DNA of 64,000 bases, from contig PDSJ01000018.1 of assembly GCA_002748425.1 (NCBI GenBank), positions 62,001 through 126,000 of the forward strand, written 5' to 3'. A model generated the notes under the pieces. It was not told the origin of the DNA, made no database searches, and saw only the letters and a program-made list of their open reading frames with translations. The position numbers and the translations under genes are program-made. Source of the DNA: a candidate division KSB3 bacterium (GTDB lineage Bacteria > Moduliflexota > Moduliflexia > Moduliflexales > Moduliflexaceae). Within the stretch, counting starts at the first letter, position 1, and every line of letters starts with the position of its first letter. Shown here piece after piece: positions 28,011 to 38,021 of the stretch.

Positions 28011-30314
28011 TCATATCGTAAATTGGCTGACCAGATGCGTTAACGCATCGGCATGTTGTAAGAGCAGTGAGGCGGACTGGGTTGATTTGAGAGCTCGTTC
28101 GGACGTCATCTGGCTGAGGGTGCGGATGTCATCCATTGCGTGTAAGACATGCTTGACCACTCTGCTTTGCTCGGAGGTGGACTGTTTGACCTGTTGCGAA
28201 AGCAGCAGCATCTGCTCGACCTGGGTCATGATGCAGGCTGAGCTTTGCTCTTGCTCATTGGTCGCGGATTTGATCTGATTGACCATTTTAAGCACTTGTT
28301 CCATTGATTCTATGACATAGTGGCTGACTGTGGTTTGTTCATCCGTTGTTTCCGCGATTTTAGCCGCAACAGATGAAGATTCGTTGGCTCTGCTGATAAT
28401 TTTATCAAGTGCTTTCCCGGCGAGTTCAGCAAGTTTGACGCCTTCCTGGACGCGCGCACTGCCGACAGCAACCATTTTGACGGCGTGGGATGATTCTTTT
28501 CGAACATCACGAGTAATTTGGGCGATTTCTTTGGCTGAAGCCTGCGATCGATCTGCCAGTTTACGGACTTTATCGGCGATGACATGAAATCCGCGCCCGC
28601 GTTCTCCGGCTTTTTGGGCGATGATCGAGGCGTTGATCGACAGCAGTGACGTCTGATCGGAGATATCTTTGATGACGGCTAAAATGGTGTCGATCGACTC
28701 TGTTCGTGTATTCAGATCCCGGATGGCTTCTGCAGTCACCTCGATCGTGTGCTGAATGTCGCTCATACTTTGGATGGTTTTCTCCACTGATTCACGACCG
28801 TAGATCGCGTCCTGGCGCGCATTGTTCGATAACATCCTGGAGTATTCAGCGGTTTCGGCGATGTGTTGCAGCGAGGCAGAAATGGCCTGAATCGACCGCG
28901 ACGTCTCTTCAGAGGCTGCGGCCAGTTGTTCCCCGTGAACAGCGATGTGGTGGATGGCGTCGTCCAGTTCTTCGATTGATAAGGATGAGTCGCCGACTGA
29001 AGCAGAGAGCTGCTCCATACGTTCATCCACACCGTCGATCGTAGCCGCCATTTGCCTCATTGAGGATGAAGTTTCCTCGACGGATAAAGAAATTTTTTCC
29101 ACTGATTCGACTTCTGCCTGCGCTCGGCTGTGCGTTTCCATACTAAGCAGCATAAGCTGATCCGCCCCGGTGCGAATTTTGGAAACCAGATGGCGCAGCT
29201 TTGCGATCATTTCGGAAAAGGCATTGCCCAGGAAGTCTTGCTCTGACTGAACGTGAATACGTTCGCTCAGATTGCCGCCGGCAACTTTTTTAGCTGTCTG
29301 AGCAATGTGTTGAAGATACAGAGTCATGCGATACACGGCATTGCCTAATACGTCTTTTTCAGACTTTGGCGTTCCCACCCGGCTGAGATCGCCGTGAGCA
29401 ATGTTGCTTACCAGCGTTGCAATGTCTCGCAGATAATGAATCATTTTTTGAAAGGCGTGGCCGAGCGCGTCATGTTCAGAAACAGGTGTCACATCATCAG
29501 TGAATTCACCGTTGGAGATTTTTTGGGCGCCTTGTACGATTTTTCGAAGATATTCCGTTGTGTCCTGAAAGGATTGCGACAGCAGCTCGATTTCGTCATG
29601 GGAATGAAACACCTCGACGCTTTGGCTCACATTGCCTTTGGAAATATTTTGCGCAACGGCAGTAATGTTGTTGATGGGGCGTATAATCGCTCTGGCAACC
29701 ACAATGCCGATCAGAACCGCCAGGACGCTCATCAGCATGATGACGGGACCCATTTTATGTGCTGTGTGGCGCTGGAGTGTTGAAGAGAGTCTGGCGAGGT
29801 TTTTGTCGATATGCGCAGTCGTGTTTTCTTGATAGCGTGTATAGACGGCCTGGAGCTGTCTGTCAATCACATGTCTGATCTCAGCCATCTCGCGCTGTAT
29901 TTGTTCGCTTTCGTCGTGAATTCTGTCTCCCAGCGCGGCTGCCGCCTGAGCGCTCGTGTCATCGTCCCGGGCGTCATGGATGAAGCGTTCTTGTAAAGAA
30001 CGAAACGCGAGCTGATTGATAGTGCTGAATTGCTGATGCAGCTTTTCCAGGGCAGCCCGACTGCTTTCTTGTTGCTGTAGCGATAAATTTTCCAGCGATA
30101 TTTTTAAGGATCCGCCGAACCATTTGCAGCTTTCCAGCAGTGTAATTTGGCTTTGATGCAAGGTATACAGGGCGATCAGAATGACCGGCACGGTTACGAC
30201 AGCGAGAAAAATCAAGGCAAATTTCTGAAACAGTTTCAGATGAACGTATGTCTTTACAGGCTGTCGGTGAGAGCGTGAAGGCGAATGAAGGGGTTGAGCC
30301 GTATGAATCATCAT
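28011..30314 (-). CDS. Methyl-accepting chemotaxis protein with four HAMP-type modules
   Basis: 767 residues from ATG 30314, which has GGAG seven bases upstream; the frame is open further but unsupported. TM1 lies near residues 28-50, a long helical periplasmic/sensor region follows, then TM2 (VIMLMSVLAVLIGIVVARAI). After TM2 come four HAMP-like units in a row (INNITAVAQNISKGN, GAQKISNGEFTDD, LVSNIAHGDLSRV, KKVAGGNLSERIH). The cytoplasmic signalling hairpin tip reads ISDQTSLLSINASIIAQKAG then ERGRGFHVIADKV, differing from the usual NLLALNAAIEAARAGE. Ligand unknown. No che genes are nearby. Confidence 0.88.
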   Translation of the reverse strand: MMIHTAQPLHSPSRSHRQPVKTYVHLKLFQKFALIFLAVVTVPVILIALYTLHQSQITLLESCKWFGGSLKISLENLSLQQQESSRAALEKLHQQFSTINQLAFRSLQERFIHDARDDDTSAQAAAALGDRIHDESEQIQREMAEIRHVIDRQLQAVYTRYQENTTAHIDKNLARLSSTLQRHTAHKMGPVIMLMSVLAVLIGIVVARAIIRPINNITAVAQNISKGNVSQSVEVFHSHDEIELLSQSFQDTTEYLRKIVQGAQKISNGEFTDDVTPVSEHDALGHAFQKMIHYLRDIATLVSNIAHGDLSRVGTPKSEKDVLGNAVYRMTLYLQHIAQTAKKVAGGNLSERIHVQSEQDFLGNAFSEMIAKLRHLVSKIRTGADQLMLLSMETHSRAQAEVESVEKISLSVEETSSSMRQMAATIDGVDERMEQLSASVGDSSLSIEELDDAIHHIAVHGEQLAAASEETSRSIQAISASLQHIAETAEYSRMLSNNARQDAIYGRESVEKTIQSMSDIQHTIEVTAEAIRDLNTRTESIDTILAVIKDISDQTSLLSINASIIAQKAGERGRGFHVIADKVRKLADRSQASAKEIAQITRDVRKESSHAVKMVAVGSARVQEGVKLAELAGKALDKIISRANESSSVAAKIAETTDEQTTVSHYVIESMEQVLKMVNQIKSATNEQEQSSACIMTQVEQMLLLSQQVKQSTSEQSRVVKHVLHAMDDIRTLSQMTSERALKSTQSASLLLQHADALTHLVSQFTI

Positions 30315-30459
30315 GCGTTTACTCCGGAGATGCGTGAGCAGGGAATCGATATTCAGAAGACGATCAGTGTTTCTATCTTCAGGCAATCCAGTATATGAAG
30401 TCAAGAAAAAGTCGCCGGAAACTGCAAGATAGCGCGTGAATAAGGTCTTATACGGATCG

Positions 30460-30493
30460 CTTTCCACGTTTTACTTGACGCTGCTGTGGAAAG
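30460..30493. promoter_or_regulatory. Inverted repeat around a -35-like box upstream of the lipoprotein gene
   Basis: CTTTCCAC (30460-30467) and GTGGAAAG (30486-30493) are perfect 8-base arms that enclose TTGACG (30475-30480). A weak -10, TGAATG, lies 17 bases downstream. The placement between divergent genes suggests an operator over a promoter. Confidence 0.45.
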
Positions 30494-30547
30494 AGAGTGA
30501 ATGTGTCCAAAACAGGTCTGGAGGATTCACGAACAGGAGAAGAACTG

Positions 30548-32065
30548 ATGAATGCTGAAAAAAGGAATCTTGTTGTGTCTTGCTGGCTCGCCGTGCTGAT
30601 TGGACTGACTGGCTGTGCCGGACCGCTGGACACGTCTACGAAGCAGGCCTTAAAAGCGGATTTTAGATCCGCTGTCTATCAAACAAAGTTCTATCTGGGG
30701 AACCAAGAATACCTGGAATATACGAATAATTCCATTGCCGGGCGCAGCCCAACCGGTCTGTTCATCGATCGGTACTTGAGTCCCTGGTATGAAACGGATG
30801 CTGCTTTTTGGGAAGGCGGCACGTCCGGAGAGCGCCGCAGCTTGAGCGCCTTGCTCTTGCTTGATCGGGATCTGGATTTCGATCATTATGCTCAGGGGAT
30901 CGACGCTGGACAATTGGTCAGGATTCGCGAATTTTCCGATAAACGTGATCGCCTGATTGTCACGGTCGAAACCCTTGGCGGCTATGATGCCAAAAAGGTC
31001 TATGGACGTGCTGGAAACGGCCGTGTTAAGCCGCGAAGCGCCAGAATGCACTTTCTTCTGGGAAAAGACGGGATGAAGCCATTTGACCGGACAGCGTTCG
31101 TACAGATGCTTGGGCAGATACTCGCAAAACAAGAGCCTCTCACAAGCGAGGACCAGCGCCGCGCATTTATTCAAAGGAACTATCCCCAGACTCCGCTCGC
31201 CGATTTGATCCGTTTCACCGGCTTGAGCAAACGGACAATTTTAGAAATATATTATGCAGCCGTTCTGGAAGATCGTGCGCTTTCTCCCGGACTGCAGTCA
31301 CAGTTTGCCGCGAACCTGGCGGACCTGTCTGAAAGTTGGCCTCAAGTTCTGGGGGTCTGGCTTGAAAAGCTTGAAAGTGCTTCCGGATCTTTGAATTTTC
31401 ACTGTGCTGTTCAGGAAATCTCTGATTCGTTGCTTTACCATTCGCCTGAATTGCGGGCCGGATTGCTCTTTTTTAACAGCGTCATTCCTTTGTTAAAGGA
31501 TATGAAGAGCCTGCTGGAGTCTGCAAACGCAGCGCAGCTCTTCGAGTGTATCACGATTTCGTTTGCTTATCCGTTTTTCGACCCCAGCGGCAGGCGACAT
31601 GATGAAGTGCTGAGCTTCAGCCTTCCAAGCGATGCGCTCCAACAATTTTTGCGGACTGAGATCGATGAACAGGGCCTGGCAGATCGCTCGGAGATCTTGT
31701 ACGGGAAGTCGCAGATCCGTGTAAACCTGGAGGCACAGAAGGCTGTTGAAAGCGTTGCGCTGAAAAAATCGCCAAGCTGGAAAAATGTGGCAGTGGAAGT
31801 CTTGGATTATGACTATGAAGAAGATGAGAGCGGGGTGTATTGGATTCTGACAGGTGAAGTCATCAATCGCGGCAATTGGATTGCACGAGACATTGAGATC
31901 ACGGTAGAAGGCTATGGGGAGTTTGGCTTCTTTGAGCGCGCGACGAAAACCATCAGGATTGACGGCTTGTTAAAACCGAATCAGACCAGAGAATTTACAC
32001 TAAGAGTGGGTAAAAAAAAGGTGAAGCGTTTTAAGCTTGATGTCGAATGGAGTTCTGTGGAATAA
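30548..32065 (+). CDS. Lipoprotein of unknown function
   Basis: A short signal peptide with lipobox LTGC (Cys at about residue 22) starts at ATG 30548, preceded by AGGAG. The mature part (about 480 residues) has a helical middle section (SWPQVLGVWLEKLESASGSL). The C-terminal ~90 residues form a beta-rich FxLYD-like domain (GVYWILTGEVINRGNWIARDI, RIDGLLKPNQTREFTLRV), a module often found in exported proteins. The N-terminal half resembles nothing I know. It is transcribed away from the chemoreceptor and converges on the epimerase gene. Confidence 0.7.
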   Translation: MNAEKRNLVVSCWLAVLIGLTGCAGPLDTSTKQALKADFRSAVYQTKFYLGNQEYLEYTNNSIAGRSPTGLFIDRYLSPWYETDAAFWEGGTSGERRSLSALLLLDRDLDFDHYAQGIDAGQLVRIREFSDKRDRLIVTVETLGGYDAKKVYGRAGNGRVKPRSARMHFLLGKDGMKPFDRTAFVQMLGQILAKQEPLTSEDQRRAFIQRNYPQTPLADLIRFTGLSKRTILEIYYAAVLEDRALSPGLQSQFAANLADLSESWPQVLGVWLEKLESASGSLNFHCAVQEISDSLLYHSPELRAGLLFFNSVIPLLKDMKSLLESANAAQLFECITISFAYPFFDPSGRRHDEVLSFSLPSDALQQFLRTEIDEQGLADRSEILYGKSQIRVNLEAQKAVESVALKKSPSWKNVAVEVLDYDYEEDESGVYWILTGEVINRGNWIARDIEITVEGYGEFGFFERATKTIRIDGLLKPNQTREFTLRVGKKKVKRFKLDVEWSSVE

Positions 32066-32108
32066 GCGTACACGCTGTCCGATGCTGCCTGCAGCGTCTG
32101 TGCCTCGG

Positions 32109-33221
32109 CTAAACAAGCCCTCGTTTTTTCAATTCCTCACGAGCCTCGTCAAATCTGTCTGCTGACTTTGCAGTCGCTGACCATTCCATCAATTCTTTCA
32201 TGCCTTCTTTAAATGTTACCTTTGGGCTGTAGCCGAAGCTTTCGCGAGACTTGCTGATGTCGGCAACGCAGTGCCGGATATCGCCTTTGCGGAACGTGCC
32301 AGTGATCTCAGGCGCGATATCTTTGCCGTACAGGGAACTCACGGTTTCAGCAATGCTTTTGATGCTTCTGGCCTGACCGGTCCCGATATTGTAATTCCCT
32401 GCAAGCTCTTCGTGCTCCATTGCCATCACGTTGGCGCGGGCAATATCATGCACCGAAACAAAATCGCGGGTCTGAAGGCCGTCTTCAAAGACAACCGGCG
32501 CATGATCGTGTTTGATCCGGCTGATGAAAATCGCAGCAACGCCGGTGTAGGGATTTGAAAGAGACTGACGCGGGCCATAGACATTAAAATAGCGCAGCGC
32601 AACACTGGGAACACCGTAGGTTTGGCCGAAATTCAAGACCATTTCTTCCTGAGTCTTTTTGCTGATGGCATAGATCGAGTTACACTCCAGACGTTTTTCC
32701 TCGCTTGTGACCATCGGGGTGACCGCTTCGTAGCAGATCGGGCAATACAGCTCCCAATCCTGATCCTGCATTTGATCCTCGCTGCGCAGATCAGGGCGCA
32801 CAATGCCGCAATCATTGCATTCATATTGTCCTTCACCGTAGCAGCTCATTGAGGAAGCCACAATCAGTTTTGACACCGTATTCTTCTCGTTGGCAAGGAT
32901 ATCCAGTAAATGAGCGGTTCCGTTGATATTGACATCGACATAGCGCTGTATCTGATACTGAGATTGTCCAACGCCGACCATGGCGGCTTTATGAAAAACC
33001 ACATCGATTCCTTTAAGCGCTTTTCTGAGGGCATCAGCATCCCGAACGTCGCCTTTGATGAATTCAGCGGCTGGATTTACATAATCCGGCAAGCTCCCCC
33101 CGGGATGAACCTGAGCCTCGAGATTATCGAAAATCCTCACCGTATAGCCGCGTTCGACTAAGCTGTCAACGATATATGAGCCGATGAATCCAGCTCCTCC
33201 TGTTACCAGGCATCTTTTCAT
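32109..33221 (-). CDS. NAD-dependent sugar epimerase/dehydratase with an inserted zinc ribbon
   Basis: Extended SDR enzyme: TGGAGFIGSYI nucleotide loop at residues 7-17 and catalytic Tyr184/Lys188 in YAISKK, with Ser/Thr in VASSMSCYGEG. Between the serine loop and the tyrosine there is an insertion holding Cys135, Cys138, Cys160 and Cys163 (CNDC...CPIC), which looks like a zinc ribbon. Likely substrates are dTDP- or UDP-sugars; rhamnose or glucose 4-epimerase relatives with such insertions are known, but the reaction cannot be fixed. It lies before the ArnT-like gene, both probably serving glycan synthesis. Confidence 0.85.
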   Translation of the reverse strand: MKRCLVTGGAGFIGSYIVDSLVERGYTVRIFDNLEAQVHPGGSLPDYVNPAAEFIKGDVRDADALRKALKGIDVVFHKAAMVGVGQSQYQIQRYVDVNINGTAHLLDILANEKNTVSKLIVASSMSCYGEGQYECNDCGIVRPDLRSEDQMQDQDWELYCPICYEAVTPMVTSEEKRLECNSIYAISKKTQEEMVLNFGQTYGVPSVALRYFNVYGPRQSLSNPYTGVAAIFISRIKHDHAPVVFEDGLQTRDFVSVHDIARANVMAMEHEELAGNYNIGTGQARSIKSIAETVSSLYGKDIAPEITGTFRKGDIRHCVADISKSRESFGYSPKVTFKEGMKELMEWSATAKSADRFDEAREELKKRGLV

Positions 33222-33465
33222 AGTAGCATCCTTATCGTATTCTCATACCGTAAATCCCATCCTGATCGCCAGGCAAAGGGAATGTTGATAACGCTGACAA
33301 TGTCGTGTCAATCGCCATCATGGCATTAGGGGGATATTTGTCAAGCGTTCTGTCATATCTTTTTGTCAGAGCTGCTGTTTGCATGAGCCCTGGGCCATCG
33401 TGCCGTGCTTCAGCACAGGCATTGCAGTCGGAAGCTGACACTGAAGCGTCGTCAGGAGACTGACC

Positions 33466-35163
33466 TCATTCATCAGTCGGGCTGCTGGCCTGAGCCTGTT
33501 GTCGTTCGTACTTCAGGAGTATCAGGCGTCGTGAACGCTCGGGATGGATCGCTGATTGCCACCGTCCTTCCAGAACGATCTCGCTCTTGGCGAGCAGGTC
33601 TGGAGCGTCTTGTCTGAGTTCTTCATAAGGGCCCGCTTGCAGGATTGTATAGAAGAATCGCTCGCGCGCGGCGATTTCCCGCAAGCCGCTAACAGAAGTC
33701 ACGACCGGCACGATCCGCTGCATGTAAAAGGGGAGTTGATAACTTTCATAGCGGTAATCGATCACCAGATGCCTGCCTGCAATCGCTGCTGCGTCCTGCA
33801 AAAACACTTTCCGGGAACGATAGCGATCTATTTCCGGGACCACGGCCACCTGTGCGTAAAGGTATAAAAGAACCGTAGCGACGACAAATATAATGAAGCT
33901 TTGGAGGGATTGTTGTGTAAAAACCGTGTTGAACAGCAGAACTCCACAGCTTAAAAGCAGCAGAGCGACGAAGAGGCTGAGCGCGGTATTGTTCGGCAGC
34001 ACAAGGAGAGCCACAATCGGAAGGGCCAGGCCGAGCAGGCACAATATTCCTGCTGTCATCAGCAATGGAATCTCGATGCCTTTACGAATGAATGCGTGTT
34101 GACGACTTGGGCTTCGCTTCAGATAATCGTCCCAATATTGGGCGGTAATGATTGCCAGAAATGGATACAGCGGCAAGAGGTAGTATTCGCGTTTGCTGCC
34201 GACTGATGAGAAGAGCAGAAACCCGCCGATAAAAGCACAATAGACGAGAATCTGGCTTTTGGGAATCTGTGAACGTTTGTCTGCGTTGAAGAATCCTGTG
34301 ATGAGTCCCGGAAGAAAGATGACCCATGGCATAAAGCTTCCAAGCGCCTGGAAGTAAAAATACACAGGTTCCAGATGCGGCGTTTCCATGGGATGGGTAT
34401 AGCGTTTCAGGGTTTCCTGCTCCAGGATCTCGAAAAAATCCGGAACCCGATGAGAGACAATGAGAAACCAGGGCAGGACGATCGCCAGAAAAAGCAGCGT
34501 CATCCACCAGGGCTTTGTGTCGAGAAAAAGCCTGAAATGACGGGTCACGAAGATAAAGAGGATGATTGCAATAAGCGGAACAGCCAGGCCGATCGGATAC
34601 TTTGTCAACGTGCCGAGAGCCAGGCAGATCGTGGCAAGCGTGTACATCGCCGTACCCTTGTCGCGGGACAGCCTCCCAGGCCCGTTCTGTTGAAGATACC
34701 CGGCGCTGAAGCAGTAAAGCGCGGCAGTCGTGAACAGAGTCAGCATCATATCTGCCTCAGCACTGCGAGCCATGCCGACATATAAGAAATTGGAAGCCAG
34801 AATAATCCCGGCAATCAAACCGGTCCGCGGGGAAGAGAGCAGGCTTGCCCAGAAATAGACAAGCAGCACGCCAGCGCTGCCGGCCACAACCGAAGGCAGG
34901 CGAGCACCGAATTCATCGAATTTGTCGCGCAGGCGAAAGACACAGGCGACGCTCCAGTAGTAAAGCGGCGGTTTCGTAATAAACGCTTCCCCGTTCAGAT
35001 GCGGGACTGCCCACTTGCCGGATTCGACCATTTCGCGGCTGACTTCTGCTCGTCTCGATCCGCCGTGACGTCCCCAGAAACCGCGCGCGCCGACCTTGAA
35101 AGCAAAGAGTGCTGCGCATAAGACAAATAACAGCAGGAGATGGTATATGCGTCGTGTTGTCAT
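33466..35163 (-). CDS. ArnT/PMT-like membrane glycosyltransferase (GT39/GT83 type)
   Basis: 565 residues with about 11 TM helices. The first periplasmic loop carries the family motif region RRAEVSREMVESGKWAVPHL then NGEAFITKPPLYYW, matching the E-ARYAEIAREM and KPPL-YW blocks of ArnT-like enzymes. Such enzymes move sugars from polyprenyl carriers to lipid A or proteins. In the usual motif the first acidic residue is in a DE or EAR context; here the preceding stretch is HGGSRRAE, so Glu is the candidate base. Gene order on the minus strand is this gene then the epimerase. Confidence 0.85.
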   Translation of the reverse strand: MTTRRIYHLLLLFVLCAALFAFKVGARGFWGRHGGSRRAEVSREMVESGKWAVPHLNGEAFITKPPLYYWSVACVFRLRDKFDEFGARLPSVVAGSAGVLLVYFWASLLSSPRTGLIAGIILASNFLYVGMARSAEADMMLTLFTTAALYCFSAGYLQQNGPGRLSRDKGTAMYTLATICLALGTLTKYPIGLAVPLIAIILFIFVTRHFRLFLDTKPWWMTLLFLAIVLPWFLIVSHRVPDFFEILEQETLKRYTHPMETPHLEPVYFYFQALGSFMPWVIFLPGLITGFFNADKRSQIPKSQILVYCAFIGGFLLFSSVGSKREYYLLPLYPFLAIITAQYWDDYLKRSPSRQHAFIRKGIEIPLLMTAGILCLLGLALPIVALLVLPNNTALSLFVALLLLSCGVLLFNTVFTQQSLQSFIIFVVATVLLYLYAQVAVVPEIDRYRSRKVFLQDAAAIAGRHLVIDYRYESYQLPFYMQRIVPVVTSVSGLREIAARERFFYTILQAGPYEELRQDAPDLLAKSEIVLEGRWQSAIHPERSRRLILLKYERQQAQASSPTDE

Positions 35164-35399
35164 AGCTGAAATACCTGAGAGAGTGACAGGTCTGTCTCAA
35201 GCGCATGAGCGTATGCGGAGAGTCTCGTTCCTTGTCAACAGAAAAGCGCTGAAAAAGGGCGGAAAGTTTCTTCAGAGAGTTGAAAATAATGGACAAAATC
35301 GTCGTGTTCAGCTAAAAAGGACAGGAAGAAACATTTTTCTACTGTGCGAACGGAGCGTGATGATGAGATGACACTATCTAAATTAAGGAGAGTGCAGTT

Positions 35400-37892
35400 A
35401 TGGCAGAGCCTCATATCGATCTTGACGATATTGTAAAATCGTGTGTGACGGAAAAACGGCAGGAACCGTTTGCCCATACCTTTGCGAAACGTTTACTGTA
35501 CACACTTGCCAAAGATAAATATTCTGCGACCGAACGGGATTATTTCCTGAGTGCTGCGTATGCAGTGAAAGATGCTCTTGTTGATCGATGGACCAAAACA
35601 CAGCAAGAGTATTATCACCAGAATGCAAAGCGTGTGTATTACCTGTCAATGGAGTTTTTGATGGGACGCGCTCTGGGAAACTGTTTGATTAACCTCGGTA
35701 TGTACGATGAATGTGCGGAACACCTTGAAGAAATCGGTTTTGATCTGCAGGAACTCCGCGAACTCGAGAATGATGCTGGGCTTGGAAACGGCGGGCTTGG
35801 CCGTCTGGCCGCATGTTTTCTCGACTCGATGGCAACCTTGCGCCTGCCAGGCTACGGCTATGGCATCCGCTACGAATACGGAATCTTCCGCCAGATGATC
35901 CGCGACGGTTTTCAGGCTGAAGCGCCCGACCATTGGCTGCGCTATCCAAACCCCTGGGAGATCGCCCGGCCTGAATTTCTCTATCCAGTCCATTTTTACG
36001 GTGAAGTGCAACAGCACAGCGCTCCGGACGGGGAGCTTCGTTACTATTGGACCAACACGCGTCCTGTGCTGGCAATGGCATACGATACGCCGATTCCCGG
36101 ATATGGGAACCATACCGTGAATACCTTCAGGCTCTGGTCGTCCAAATCGACCCGTGACTTTGATCTGCAATATTTTAATCGTGGCGACTATATGCAGGCA
36201 GTGGAGGATAAAAGCGAATCAGAAACGATCTCCAAGGTACTGTATCCCGAAGACAGCACCCTGCACGGGAAAGAACTGCGCCTGAAACAGGAATATTTTT
36301 TTGTGACAGCAACGCTGCAGGATATTTTACGCCGCTATGACAAAACGCATTCGACAATTGAGGCGCTTCCAGATAAAGTGGCCGTACAGTTGAATGATAC
36401 GCATCCGGCTTTAGCCGTGGTTGAATTGATGCGTATTTTGGTGGATGAGCGGACTGTGCCATGGGAGAAGGCCTGGGACACAACAACACAGATCTTTGCC
36501 TACACAAACCATACAATTCTGCCGGAAGCCCTGGAAAAATGGAAAGTGAGCCTTTTGCAGAATTTGCTGCCTCGGCATTTACAGCTTATTTACGAAATCA
36601 ACAGCCGCTTTCTTGATGAGGTCTGGATCTGGAACCCTGGGGATCACGAACGGGTGAGGCGCATGTCGCTGATTGAAGAGGGCGATGAGAAATCCGTGCG
36701 GATGGCACATCTCTGTATTGTCGGAAGTCATTCAGTGAACGGCGTTTCGGAGCTGCACACTGACATTGTGAAAAGCAGCTTTTTCAAGGATTTTTATGAG
36801 CTGTATCCGGAACGTTTCAACTGTAAGACCAACGGTATTACTCCCCGGCGCTGGCTTGGACTGGCAAACCGTCCGTTGACGGCCCTGATTGAAAAGCAGA
36901 TCGGCCCTGGCTTTATGACAGATCTGTATGCATTGACGAAGCTGCTACCGTTCGCTGAGAATGAAACCTTCCAAAAGGCTTGGCAGGATGTGAAGTTTCA
37001 CAACAAGGTTGCTTTTGCCGACTATGCCCGGAAACAGTTCAACATCACGGTGAATCCTGAGACAATGTTTGATTTTCAGGTGAAACGTATGCACGAGTAC
37101 AAGCGTCAATTGCTGAACGTGATGCGTGTGATTCATCACTACAATCAAATTCGACGCAATCCGGACCTGGATACGCCGCCGCGTACGGTTTTCATCGCCG
37201 GAAAAGCCGCCCCGGGTTATCATCTTGCGAAATTGATTATTAAGCTGATTAGCTCTGTCGGACATTTGGTCAACAGCGATCGCCGGACCCGTGACAAGTT
37301 GCAGCTCCACTTCCTCCCGAACTACAGTGTCTCGATGGCCCAGAAAATTTTTCCGGCTGCTGAACTGTCCGAACAGATCTCAACCGCAGGTCTTGAAGCA
37401 TCAGGAACCGGAAATATGAAGTTCATGCTGAACGGTGCCCTGACGATCGGCACCCTGGACGGCGCTAACGTGGAAATGGCCGAAGAAGCCGGTGAAGAGA
37501 ATATCTTCATCTTTGGGATGAAGTCAGAAGAGGTTCAGGCCCTGAAAGCATCGGGCTATAATCCGATGGACTATTATCATGCCAATCCTGCATTGAAAGA
37601 GGTGATCGATATGATCGACTCGGGCTTTTTCTGCCCGGATCATCCAGACTTGTTCAAACCGATTGTTGAATCGCTTCTGCAGCATGGCGATCAGTATTGC
37701 CTGCTGGCGGATTTTGATGCCTTTATCACTTGCCAGGAGCATGTCTCGGCCCTGTATAAGGATCGGAAGACCTGGACGAAAATGTCCATTGTGAATGTTG
37801 CCAAGTCTGGAAAGTTTTCGACGGATCGCACGATTCGCGAATATGCTGAAGAAATTTGGGGTGTGACGCCGGTTGAGGTAAAAATCGACTAG
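35400..37892 (+). CDS. glgP: Glycogen/maltodextrin phosphorylase
   Basis: Releases glucose-1-phosphate from glycogen. The PLP-binding lysine is Lys674 in EASGTGNMKFMLNGALTIGT. Other blocks are YYLSMEFLMGRALGNCLINL, LGNGGLGRLAACFLDSMATL, KTNGITPRRWL, the KRMHEYKRQLLNV helix and NYSVSMAQ. The 830 residues are the full family size. AAGGAG lies nine bases before ATG 35400. The glycogen synthase, galT and two phosphofructokinases lie about 8-13 kb downstream, so storage-sugar use is a clear theme. Confidence 0.97.
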   Translation: MAEPHIDLDDIVKSCVTEKRQEPFAHTFAKRLLYTLAKDKYSATERDYFLSAAYAVKDALVDRWTKTQQEYYHQNAKRVYYLSMEFLMGRALGNCLINLGMYDECAEHLEEIGFDLQELRELENDAGLGNGGLGRLAACFLDSMATLRLPGYGYGIRYEYGIFRQMIRDGFQAEAPDHWLRYPNPWEIARPEFLYPVHFYGEVQQHSAPDGELRYYWTNTRPVLAMAYDTPIPGYGNHTVNTFRLWSSKSTRDFDLQYFNRGDYMQAVEDKSESETISKVLYPEDSTLHGKELRLKQEYFFVTATLQDILRRYDKTHSTIEALPDKVAVQLNDTHPALAVVELMRILVDERTVPWEKAWDTTTQIFAYTNHTILPEALEKWKVSLLQNLLPRHLQLIYEINSRFLDEVWIWNPGDHERVRRMSLIEEGDEKSVRMAHLCIVGSHSVNGVSELHTDIVKSSFFKDFYELYPERFNCKTNGITPRRWLGLANRPLTALIEKQIGPGFMTDLYALTKLLPFAENETFQKAWQDVKFHNKVAFADYARKQFNITVNPETMFDFQVKRMHEYKRQLLNVMRVIHHYNQIRRNPDLDTPPRTVFIAGKAAPGYHLAKLIIKLISSVGHLVNSDRRTRDKLQLHFLPNYSVSMAQKIFPAAELSEQISTAGLEASGTGNMKFMLNGALTIGTLDGANVEMAEEAGEENIFIFGMKSEEVQALKASGYNPMDYYHANPALKEVIDMIDSGFFCPDHPDLFKPIVESLLQHGDQYCLLADFDAFITCQEHVSALYKDRKTWTKMSIVNVAKSGKFSTDRTIREYAEEIWGVTPVEVKID

Positions 37893-37921
37893 ATGAGGCC
37901 TGTCGCCGTTAGTGTGAACCT

Positions 37922-37956
37922 GCTCGGGAGCAGCCGCGCTGAGCGTGCTCCCGAGC
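37922..37956 (+). terminator. Hairpin after glgP
   Basis: GCTCGGGAGCA (37922-37932) pairs perfectly with TGCTCCCGAGC (37946-37956). There is no T-run, so termination would be weak or factor-assisted. Confidence 0.5.
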
Positions 37957-38021
37957 TGCTGTTCGAGAGATGACGATCTTGTCTGTATGCTTGTAAAAAG
38001 CCGTTAAATGCGAGGAGGCTT

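Noticed and set aside
32072..32097. ACGCTG/CAGCGT hairpin between convergent lipoprotein and epimerase genes
   Set aside because: Only six pairs and no T-run, so not enough to call a terminator.
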